Shown here: positions 1 through 5,038 of the stretch, piece after piece | Layout: each line of letters begins with the position of its first letter | How positions within the stretch are numbered: position 1 is the first letter of the stretch | DNA from: an uncultured bacterium | GTDB lineage: Bacteria; Patescibacteriota; Minisyncoccia; Phycocordibacterales; UBA9973 | Direction: 5' to 3' | Assembly (NCBI GenBank): GCA_903821415.1 | Contig: CAIJLF010000038.1 | Coordinates: forward strand, 1-5,038 | DNA: 5,038 nucleotides | Notes under the pieces: model-generated | The model's database searches: none | Told to the model about the DNA's origin: nothing | Seen by the model: only the letters and a program-made list of their open reading frames with translations | Position numbers and translations under genes: made by a program

Positions 1-112
1 CGACTCTATGCTCGGCAGACTTTAGTAGCTCTACGGCGCCGAGTTCCTCAAAAACCTCTCCGATAGAGACCTCTATCAGCTCTACAAGCAGCACGCCATC
101 ACCTCCAAGTGA
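1..112. other. GC-rich block of unknown origin, possible gene end
   Basis: A hand count gives 65 G+C in positions 1-120 (54%) and 27 in 121-240 (22%), so composition changes abruptly here. On the plus strand the frame from 29 to the TGA at 110-112 encodes 27 residues beginning LYGAEFLKNLSDRDLY. It has 23/27 G or C at codon position 3 and 7/27 at position 2, a coding-like periodicity unlike the AT-rich genes to the right. Two adjacent in-frame TAG codons (23-28) interrupt this frame upstream. The codon-aligned minus frame is also open from about 135 to the edge, so the strand is uncertain. The block could be the end of a foreign or high-GC gene, a pseudogene, or an assembly join. I do not recognise the product. 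Confidence 0.3.
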
Positions 113-317
113 GCGTCTCCAGTAAGAGACTTCTATTTAAATCATACAAATTAAAATTTTCATTTGTGTTTGAAATATACAGTAAAGAAACAAACCGCAA
201 ATAATCTTCTTCATCATGAAAAATTTTCTGTTTACTATTTCCACGATTATAAATATGATAATATTCTCCTTTTGTAAAACTAACTTTTCTTAAAGACATG
301 TAATAATTATATATCAT
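99..317 (-). pseudogene. N-terminal remnant of REP-associated tyrosine transposase (RAYT, Y1_Tnp/IS200-like)
   Basis: The 72-codon frame begins with the typical RAYT N terminus: SLRKVSFTKGEYYHIYNRG, then a KQKIFHDEEDYLRFVSLLY helix. In the family this is the first strand and helix of the HUH single-strand nuclease fold, and full proteins are about 200 residues or more. The HxH metal motif (usually MPNHFH), which should follow within about 30 residues, and the catalytic Tyr are both absent. Homology appears to stop near residue 58 (LYDL), close to the composition break at about 120-135. The last residues and the TGA at 99-101 are probably not native. The second Met (codon at 297-299) is the more likely original start because family members commonly begin a few residues before RKV; that gives 66 codons. 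Neither start has a Shine-Dalgarno sequence. The fragment should be catalytically dead. Confidence 0.7.
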
Positions 318-334
318 ACCTATACGTTAGGCAA
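306..334 (-). promoter_or_regulatory. Candidate promoter of the RAYT fragment
   Basis: On the minus strand a perfect TATAAT (306-311) lies 17 nt downstream of TTGCCT (329-334, 4/6 to the -35 consensus). Transcription would begin about at 299, on the second Met codon of the transposase, giving a leaderless message. The -35 falls in the loop and arm of the palindrome at 321-347, so a protein bound there, or cruciform extrusion, could control it. AT-rich sequence yields TATAAT by chance, so this is tentative. Confidence 0.3.
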
Positions 335-347
335 GACCTAACGTATA
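321..347. repeat. Perfect 11-bp palindrome with 5-nt loop upstream of the RAYT relic
   Basis: TATACGTTAGG (321-331) and CCTAACGTATA (337-347) are exact reverse complements around the loop CAAGA. A bulged CC/GG pairing may extend the stem (319-320 with 349-350). The structure lies 4 bp upstream of the transposase ATG and 40 bp beyond the methyltransferase stop. RAYT proteins act on REP-type palindromes found near their genes, so this may be the recognition element; that is inference from family and position. Read on the minus strand it could also impede transcription leaving the methyltransferase gene, but no U-tract follows, so it is not a canonical intrinsic terminator. Confidence 0.85.
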
Positions 348-386
348 AGGCATACTATAAAAAACTATCAGTATAGGTGGGTGGGT

Positions 387-1073
387 TTACTTTTCTAGAT
401 AAGCTAGCCAGTAGTCGCGCTTGTATATGCGATTATTGAAAGTAGTATAAGATGTCTTCTTTTCTAAATTTAAAATTTTAAAATACTTGCTATATGTTTT
501 GGTAAAATCTTCTCTCGAGAAAACTCTTTCGGTAAGACCTATTTCTTTTATAATATATGTATCGTACTCCCTACCAGGACTTGCCTTCAATAAATTCTTT
601 ACATTCTTGTTACCATCCTTACAGAGAGCTCTTACAAAAAAATATCCGCCCTTCTTCATAACTCTCGATACTTCTTCTAGATAAATTCCTCTTCCCTTAT
701 CATCTAGAGAATTTGAAGAAGTTATATCTAGAACCACATCAATTGGACCATTTGGTATATCATACTTCTCTCCTATGTCCCCTAGTCTGTAATCAACAGT
801 AACACCCATATCATGAGCACGAACTTTCGCTAAATTCAAAGCTGTCTTAGAAATCTCAATACCGATAACCTTATTACCAAGATCTGACAAATAATTAGAA
901 TTCCTACCTGTACCACAGCCGAGGTCAAGTATAGCCTTGTCTTCCACTCTAAACTTTTGTTCCTTTTTTAAGAACTTTAAAAAACGCAAAGTATCGGCCT
1001 GAGGGCCGTCGTTCTTCGTAACAAGTAATGGGTTCTTGTATTCCCTATCCCAAATGTTTCCTTGGTGTGCCAT
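387..1073 (-). CDS. Class I SAM-dependent methyltransferase, substrate unknown
   Basis: The 228-residue protein has a Rossmann-type methyltransferase core. Motif I is ILDLGCGTGRN (48-58), the glycine-rich loop that binds S-adenosylmethionine. Next come GIEIS (71-75), whose Glu73 should hold the ribose hydroxyls, and DI (99-100) near the adenine site. The motif IV region IDVVLDITSSNSL (111-123) is followed by VSRVMKKGGYFFVRA (135-149), the usual post-IV helix and strand. A TehB/Methyltransf_25-like core fits best. The N-terminal 40 residues (NIWDREYKNP) and the Lys/Tyr-rich tail (REDFTKTYSKYF, then YKRDYWLAYLEK) probably form the substrate side. There is no signal peptide or membrane segment, so it is cytosolic. 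The start lies 33 bp beyond the pyk stop with no terminator between, so it is probably translated from the pyk transcript. The upstream sequence (TTAGAATTAAAAT) contains no convincing ribosome site. The methyl acceptor (small molecule, protein or RNA) cannot be told from sequence. Confidence 0.9.
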   Translation of the reverse strand: MAHQGNIWDREYKNPLLVTKNDGPQADTLRFLKFLKKEQKFRVEDKAILDLGCGTGRNSNYLSDLGNKVIGIEISKTALNLAKVRAHDMGVTVDYRLGDIGEKYDIPNGPIDVVLDITSSNSLDDKGRGIYLEEVSRVMKKGGYFFVRALCKDGNKNVKNLLKASPGREYDTYIIKEIGLTERVFSREDFTKTYSKYFKILNLEKKTSYTTFNNRIYKRDYWLAYLEK

Positions 1074-1106
1074 ATTTTAATTCTAACACGATACGTTTTA
1101 ATAAAA

Positions 1107-2522
1107 CTAGATAGTCTCTACTATTATTGCATTTGCAGATATGTCTTTCTTGTCTTTTGAAGAACAGGCTATTATAACCACTCTGTCTCCCTTGGAAACT
1201 ATCTTATTCTTTAGACAATACTCTCTGATATTCTTATATGCCTCTCTCGTCTCTTTATATTCATCTATCAAAAGTGGTAAACATCCAAAAGAAATATTTA
1301 ACTGGTTGGAAGTAATAGAGCTTGAAGTCGCTGCTACTATCGTCGACACAGGCTTGTGGCGAGAAATCATGCGAGCTGTAAAGCCAGTCTTAGTCAGAGC
1401 TATTATAGCCTTTGCATCAAGATCATGAGCTATCTTAATAGCAGAACCAGTAACAGAGTCAGTAATACTACGCTGACCTCTCTCTACTGTAGGTATAACT
1501 TTTCTCTCAGGATAATTATGTTCTATATCGTAAGCAACTTTACTCATCATCTTAACTGCTTCTACTGGATACATACCTAGTGTCGTCTCTTCTGAAAGCA
1601 TTACGGCATCTGTCCCATCTAAGATAGCGTTCGCTATGTCGGAAACTTCAGCACGAGTAGGAACTGGACTCTTGATCATAGACTCGAGCATCTGAGTAGC
1701 AGTGATGACGAACTTGCCTGCGTCATTACATTTCTTTATAAGCATTTTTTGTATCATAGGAACTTTCTCGGCTGGTACTTCGATAGCCAAGTCTCCACGA
1801 GCAACCATAAGGCCATCGCAAAGTTCTAATATCTCATCGATATTCTTAACAGCTTGAGGGGTCTCTATCTTTGCTATTATCAAAGCTTTTGACTTTCTTT
1901 TATTTAAAATAGTACGGAGATCTATAACATCCTCTGGTGTTCGGACAAATGAAAAAGCAAAGAAGTCTACATTGTTCTTAATACCGAAGTCTATATCTTT
2001 TATATCTTTCTCTGTAAGAGACTTTATGGATAGGTCTGAATCTGGAAGATTCACACCACGGCGACCCTTTGTATCTCCTCCTACTATTATCTTACATACA
2101 ACCTCGTCACCTTTTACACTTATGACTTCGAATTTCTTTTTACCATCATCTACCATTATCTTATCACCCTTCTTAACTTCTTTTGGAAAAAGTGGATAAT
2201 TTATCGAAACTATTTTCTCGCTACCTATTATCTTCTTTGTAGTAATAGTTATAGTATTCCCCGCCTTTAGATCTACTCTCTCTGTAGAAAACTCACCCAA
2301 ACGAATCTTAGGTCCTGAAAGGTCTTGCATGATAGCACCACCTATACCGGTCTCCTTCATAGCTATTTTAAAATTATTAACTTTCTCTTGATGCTCTTTA
2401 AAATCTCCGTGAGAGAAATTTAAACGCATAACATTAAGACCTCCTTTTAGAAGCTTTGAAAGCATCTCCACAGAAGTGGTGACTGGACCTATGGTCGCTA
2501 CTATTTTTGTTTTTTTGATCAT
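1107..2522 (-). CDS. pyk: Pyruvate kinase (EC 2.7.1.40)
   Basis: This enzyme converts phosphoenolpyruvate and ADP to pyruvate and ATP in the last step of glycolysis. The 471 residues match a normal bacterial length. Domain A begins at KIVATIGP (6-13) and has the substrate/cation strand MRLNFSHG (32-39, with Arg33, Asn35, Ser37) and DLSGPKIR (67-74). The B-domain lid runs from about 75 to 165. The active-site signature IIAKIETPQ (215-223) supplies Lys218 and the metal ligand Glu220. VARGDLAIEVP (240-250) supplies the metal ligand Asp244, and ITATQMLESM (273-282) and PTRAEVSDIANAI (288-300) complete the barrel. The C domain (about 350-471) is complete, without the extra PEP-utiliser domain of some Bacillus enzymes. 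Leu68, Ser69, Lys72 and Leu75 replace the Thr, Lys, Glu and Thr of the K+-dependent class. It is the first gene of a two-gene minus-strand unit driven from the promoter at 2592-2619. Its leader lacks a Shine-Dalgarno sequence. Confidence 0.98.
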   Translation of the reverse strand: MIKKTKIVATIGPVTTSVEMLSKLLKGGLNVMRLNFSHGDFKEHQEKVNNFKIAMKETGIGGAIMQDLSGPKIRLGEFSTERVDLKAGNTITITTKKIIGSEKIVSINYPLFPKEVKKGDKIMVDDGKKKFEVISVKGDEVVCKIIVGGDTKGRRGVNLPDSDLSIKSLTEKDIKDIDFGIKNNVDFFAFSFVRTPEDVIDLRTILNKRKSKALIIAKIETPQAVKNIDEILELCDGLMVARGDLAIEVPAEKVPMIQKMLIKKCNDAGKFVITATQMLESMIKSPVPTRAEVSDIANAILDGTDAVMLSEETTLGMYPVEAVKMMSKVAYDIEHNYPERKVIPTVERGQRSITDSVTGSAIKIAHDLDAKAIIALTKTGFTARMISRHKPVSTIVAATSSSITSNQLNISFGCLPLLIDEYKETREAYKNIREYCLKNKIVSKGDRVVIIACSSKDKKDISANAIIVETI

Positions 2523-2538
2523 TGATAGATTGATTGAT
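2523..2538. repeat. TGAT tetranucleotide repeat abutting the pyk start
   Basis: Four tetramers (TGAT, AGAT, TGAT, TGAT; three perfect) directly touch the pyk start codon. In the mRNA they read AUCA-AUCA-AUCU-AUCA before AUG, where a Shine-Dalgarno sequence would be expected. The result is an unstructured, A/U/C-rich ribosome landing site. The repeat is too short to be clearly more than low-complexity leader sequence, though slippage here would change leader length without touching the protein. Confidence 0.45.
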
Positions 2539-2591
2539 TAGCCAATAAAATAAATAGACCCTATACTGTAAGGCCGAAAATATATGCTTGT

Positions 2592-2619
2592 ATTATAGCA
2601 TAAAAACCATAAAATTCAA
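2592..2619 (-). promoter_or_regulatory. pyk operon promoter (extended -10)
   Basis: On the minus strand TGCTATAAT forms a perfect extended -10 (hexamer 2592-2597). TTGAAT (2614-2619, 4/6 to consensus) sits 16 nt upstream as the -35. Transcription would start near 2585, giving a leader of about 60 nt before the pyk ATG. It should drive both pyk and the methyltransferase gene. This is the best sigma70-type promoter in the window. Confidence 0.6.
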
Positions 2620-2623
2620 AAAT

Positions 2624-2651
2624 GTGAAATTACTATTAATAATGATATAAT
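2624..2651 (+). promoter_or_regulatory. dedA promoter (extended -10)
   Basis: TGATATAAT gives a perfect extended -10 (hexamer 2646-2651). GTGAAA (2624-2629, 4/6) lies 16 nt upstream as a weak -35. The expected transcription start near 2658 leaves a leader of only about 15 nt before the dedA ATG. That leader (AACTAATTCTTTATTTTT region) has no purine-rich ribosome site, so initiation is probably near-leaderless or helped by low structure. The -35 is 4 bp from the oppositely oriented pyk -35. Confidence 0.5.
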
Positions 2652-2674
2652 TTGAAAACTAATTCTTTATTTTT

Positions 2675-3484
2675 ATGCCTGACGTCGCACTACTCACACA
2701 CCTCTTAATAAAATTCGCATGGCTAGGAGACTGGCTCTTCTTGGTGCTGGCATTTATAGAATCCGCTCCTGTAGTTGGAGTATTCATCCCTGGAGCTACT
2801 CTCATATCTGTCGGGGGATTCCTAGCATCTCAAGGAATCCTAAATGTATGGGATATAATACTCTTTGCTTCTATCGGTGCTATACTCGGAGACTTCTTCA
2901 GCTACTCGTTGGGAAGATGGGGTGGAGACTTTATAAAAAGAAAAGGAATCATCAATAGAACCCTTATTAGCCACGGAGAAAAGTTCTTCGCTAAATATGG
3001 AAATAAAAGTATCTTCTGGGGTCGCTTCTTTGGTCCTATCAGAGCTATTATCCCCTTCATCGCCGGTATATCTAGGATGAAAAAACGCTCTTTTATTTTC
3101 TGGAATATTCTAAGCGGAATCAGTTGGGCAATGCTAAATGTTTTCCTGGGTCACTTCTCTGGAACATTAGTTGTGACTATCTTCAAAAGATGGTCAAACA
3201 AATTGACTTTTGTCTTGTTCATTCTTTTGATAATAGCTATCTTCTACTGGCTAATAAAAAAGAAAGGCAAATCAATCAAAAATTCATTCCGCGCTGATAG
3301 CTTCCTCCTTGTTGAGTACCTCAATAGTAAAAAATGGTTCCAATATCTGATGGAACGCTACCCCTTCATCGCTGACTTTTTCAATGAAAGCAAATACGCA
3401 CCTGAGAAGTTGCTAGCTGGTGTACTTGTCTCTTCATTTCTAATTCTTGTATACATCCTTATATTAATTCTAGATATATTTTAA
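2675..3484 (+). CDS. DedA-family membrane protein (SNARE-associated/VTT domain) with C-terminal extension
   Basis: Residues 1-195 are a DedA/VTT integral membrane domain. The signatures visible are FIESAPVVGVFIPG (27-40, with Glu29 and Pro39-Gly40 of the first re-entrant loop), GDFFSYSLGRWGG (72-84, with Asp73 and Arg81), and FFGPIRAIIPFIAGISRM (118-135, with Arg123, Pro127 and Gly131). Hydrophobic spans also lie at about 138-160 and 176-195. Characterised relatives flip undecaprenyl phosphate or C55 carriers, or scramble phospholipids, and support membrane-potential homeostasis. The exact substrate here is unknown. Beyond the usual length of about 200 residues there is a soluble basic segment (196-245) and a final hydrophobic helix (about 247-267, LLAGVLVSSFLILVYILILI) ending at the stop. 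That layout resembles the junction to a PAP2 phosphatase domain in DedA-PAP2 fusions, but no phosphatase follows. The start is the first Met after the promoter at 2624-2651. The stop overlaps the convergent helicase stop. Confidence 0.92.
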   Translation: MPDVALLTHLLIKFAWLGDWLFLVLAFIESAPVVGVFIPGATLISVGGFLASQGILNVWDIILFASIGAILGDFFSYSLGRWGGDFIKRKGIINRTLISHGEKFFAKYGNKSIFWGRFFGPIRAIIPFIAGISRMKKRSFIFWNILSGISWAMLNVFLGHFSGTLVVTIFKRWSNKLTFVLFILLIIAIFYWLIKKKGKSIKNSFRADSFLLVEYLNSKKWFQYLMERYPFIADFFNESKYAPEKLLAGVLVSSFLILVYILILILDIF

Positions 3485-3501
3485 TAATATTTAAAAATAT
3501 C
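3473..3501. terminator. Possible AT-only bidirectional stem over the convergent stops
   Basis: GATATATTTTAA (3473-3484) can pair with TTAAAAATATC (3491-3501) across a 6-nt loop, with one bulge. The stem contains both stop codons. On either strand it gives a short hairpin flanked by A/T runs, as expected for a shared terminator between convergent genes. The stem has almost no G-C pairs, so it is weak and may be chance in AT-rich sequence. Confidence 0.25.
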
Positions 3502-5038
3502 ACTAATAGTATCTTCACCTGTTATGTGGAGCTCTGTAATGGCGCGAGTAAGGGCTACATAGAGTAGATCTTTCTCTATCCTCTTCCTCTCTTCTATATG
3601 CTTTGGGAGAACATCTGTGTCGTGCTTCACTTCAAATGATTTCTTATTTATTCCTACAATAAAGACTATATCGAACTCCACGCCTTGAGACTCGAGCATC
3701 GTGAGTACATGAATATTCTTCATACCGCTGAATTCTTTTTCAAATGGTAATAAGTAAGATTCATCTTTCGATAAAATTCCTATACTTCCCTTCTCATACT
3801 TTTGGATATACTTTAAGATATGTTCTATCTCTTCCTCTTTTCTATTCATTACTTTTTCTACAACATCCGGACCTTCCTTTACTCCTTCTGGTATAACAAC
3901 CTTGTAGCCGAGGCTACCTATGTAAGAAAGGATATTCTTCGTATTCCTATAAACCTTATCTAGCCTTATATTCCTATCTGGAGCAACTTTTTCACCCGTT
4001 TCTTCCCAATCTCGTATAGTTCCTAACTTTACCTGCTGAGCTATGTCGCCTATATAAACTACAGAATTCAGATCTTCGATCTGGCAACTTTTGAAGATAC
4101 GCAGCTGTTCCGGTAGATAATTCTGGAATTCATCTACTATCATTAGTGAATACGAAGCCAGAGTCTTCTCTATCTTCTTTACTATTTTATCTTTTACAAA
4201 AGTTTTATACTCTCTCTTGGTCTCAAACTTTCCATACTTTGCAAAATGTGACTGGAGCAATATAACCAGGTCAAAACGATCTAAACTTTTCTCTTTCTTC
4301 TGTACTTCAAATAATTTTAAATTATCTTTTGAAATAAATGAATCATATTGTGAATTCAATATGCTCGCAATACTCTTGTTCCATTGCGATATAGGTCTCT
4401 CTCTTAATGCTCTCAACTTCTGATATTCATATAAATCTTTTTCTTCTTCGCTCTCTCCATATCTCTCTACATAAGAATAATCATTTAGTCCCAGAACCTT
4501 GAATCCCCACTCTGAGAAAGTCACTATACTTACATCGTTGATACCGAGACCTGGGAGAAGTGTCCCAAAATATTCCTTAGTTCCTTTATCTTGAACAAAA
4601 ACAATAATTGATCGAGGTGGATAAAATGAAGAAGTATCTGGAGCCTGGGTAAGATATGCGACTCTGTGTAGAGCAAGGGTCGTCTTCCCTGACCCAGCAG
4701 GGCCTGAGATAACAAGTGGGCCCCTGTGACTAGCACGGATGACTTGATCCTGAGCCTTCTCTATCTGTGCGACTATTTCAGGGAGAGCAAACTCACTCTT
4801 CTGCCTGGTGAAATGTTCTTGATAAATTAACTCTCTTGGTTTATCCTTTTCCTCTCTTGCAAAGAAAATAACTTTCCCGTCTACTATCATATACTGCTCT
4901 TTTTCTTTTATATAAACTACTTTTGTCGTTCCATCAGGAAGTCGGTACGATGCCTTCCCTGGAGATTCAAAACGGATGGAAGCAACAGGCGCAACCCACG
5001 AGTAGATAGACTCTTCTGAGAATTGGTGCTTGGCAAAA
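3481..5038 (-). CDS. HelD-like superfamily 1 (UvrD/Rep-type) helicase, partial at N terminus
   Basis: The first visible Met (4890) is not the start: the frame stays open for 49 more codons to the window edge, giving 518 visible residues. That upstream stretch includes YSWVAPVASIRF, GKASYRLPDGT and KEKEQYMIVDGKV, which resemble the beta-rich region before the motor of HelD proteins (typically WRAPVASLYY, then ASYEAPGG). Counting from the Met at 4890, the motor has a Q motif near 47-50, Walker A GPAGSGKTTLALHR (63-76), motif Ia with TFSEW (124-128), Walker B VDEFQ (252-256), motif III GDIAQQ (281-286), motif IV YRN (314-316), motif V ESQGVEFDIVFI (400-411) and motif VI LLYVALTRA (442-450). All ATPase residues look intact. 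In Gram-positive bacteria HelD removes stalled RNA polymerase from DNA; the same role here is inference. A UvrD/Rep repair helicase is the alternative, but the region before Walker A favours HelD. The C-terminal half looks shorter than Bacillus HelD. It is transcribed towards dedA and its stop overlaps that gene by 4 bp. Confidence 0.9.
   Translation of the reverse strand, partial: FAKHQFSEESIYSWVAPVASIRFESPGKASYRLPDGTTKVVYIKEKEQYMIVDGKVIFFAREEKDKPRELIYQEHFTRQKSEFALPEIVAQIEKAQDQVIRASHRGPLVISGPAGSGKTTLALHRVAYLTQAPDTSSFYPPRSIIVFVQDKGTKEYFGTLLPGLGINDVSIVTFSEWGFKVLGLNDYSYVERYGESEEEKDLYEYQKLRALRERPISQWNKSIASILNSQYDSFISKDNLKLFEVQKKEKSLDRFDLVILLQSHFAKYGKFETKREYKTFVKDKIVKKIEKTLASYSLMIVDEFQNYLPEQLRIFKSCQIEDLNSVVYIGDIAQQVKLGTIRDWEETGEKVAPDRNIRLDKVYRNTKNILSYIGSLGYKVVIPEGVKEGPDVVEKVMNRKEEEIEHILKYIQKYEKGSIGILSKDESYLLPFEKEFSGMKNIHVLTMLESQGVEFDIVFIVGINKKSFEVKHDTDVLPKHIEERKRIEKDLLYVALTRAITELHITGEDTISDIFKYY

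Noticed and set aside
3..135. Minus-strand open frame (GDGVLLVELIEVSIGEVF and onward) as a gene
   Set aside because: It is codon-for-codon antisense to the plus frame with better third-position bias, it begins just after a stop, and about 45 open codons at this GC content are unremarkable.
353..374. Second hairpin ATACT/AGTAT as a methyltransferase terminator
   Set aside because: The stem is 5-7 bp with a bulge, and the T run is in the loop rather than after the stem, so it does not fit an intrinsic terminator.
369..377. CAGTATAGG shared with the pyk leader (minus strand, around 2560-2570) as a regulatory site
   Set aside because: A 9-base match between two AT-rich stretches in 5 kb is expected by chance, and the flanks do not match.
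374..388. G-rich tract GGTGGGTGGG on the plus strand as a possible G-quadruplex
   Set aside because: Only three G runs are present, one of them just two bases long, so a stable intramolecular quadruplex is not supported.
1141..1580. Plus-strand open frames opposite pyk
   Set aside because: They are antisense shadows of a fully conserved pyruvate kinase C domain and show no recognisable protein features.
4530..4736. 68-codon minus-strand frame inside the helicase gene
   Set aside because: It lies in another frame over the Walker A region of a clearly conserved protein, with no family resemblance of its own.

Overview
The window reads as AT-rich bacterial chromosome. It carries compact housekeeping genes, nearly gene-to-gene spacing and start codons with little or no Shine-Dalgarno sequence. 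The transposase relic, the DedA variant and the small HelD-like motor, with their sequence style, suggest a Candidate Phyla Radiation (Patescibacteria, Parcubacteria-like) genome. That assignment is inference from sequence style, since no 16S or ribosomal protein gene is present. Stop codons of the intact genes are TAA and TAG, and nothing in them requires a non-standard code.

Layout from left to right. Positions 1-120 are an anomalous block (54% GC by hand count, against about 22% in the next 120 bases) that I cannot identify. It abuts the broken 3' side of an N-terminal fragment of a REP-associated tyrosine transposase (RAYT, Y1/HUH family) on the minus strand. A perfect 11-bp palindrome (321-347) sits just upstream of that fragment's start. 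Next come two minus-strand genes that look like one transcription unit, pyruvate kinase (1107-2522) followed after 33 bp by a class I SAM-dependent methyltransferase (387-1073). A 152-bp intergenic region (2523-2674) holds two back-to-back promoters, each with a TGnTATAAT extended -10. One drives pyk leftward and the other drives a DedA-family membrane protein gene rightward (2675-3484). The dedA stop codon overlaps the stop of a convergent gene that fills the rest of the window. This is a HelD-like superfamily 1 helicase/ATPase, whose frame stays open past the first visible Met (4890) to the window edge, so it is partial at its N terminus.

How they fit together: pyruvate kinase makes the last ATP of lower glycolysis. 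The residues at its monovalent-cation site match the K+-independent class. DedA proteins move lipid carriers or phospholipids across the membrane. HelD-like proteins recycle stalled RNA polymerase in Gram-positive bacteria. No shared pathway links the four genes beyond the pyk-methyltransferase cotranscription. I see no CRISPR array, tRNA, rRNA or clear defence system. The most unusual parts are the left edge (transposase relic, palindrome, composition break), the compact HelD-like protein, and the DedA C-terminal tail that resembles the start of a lost fusion partner.
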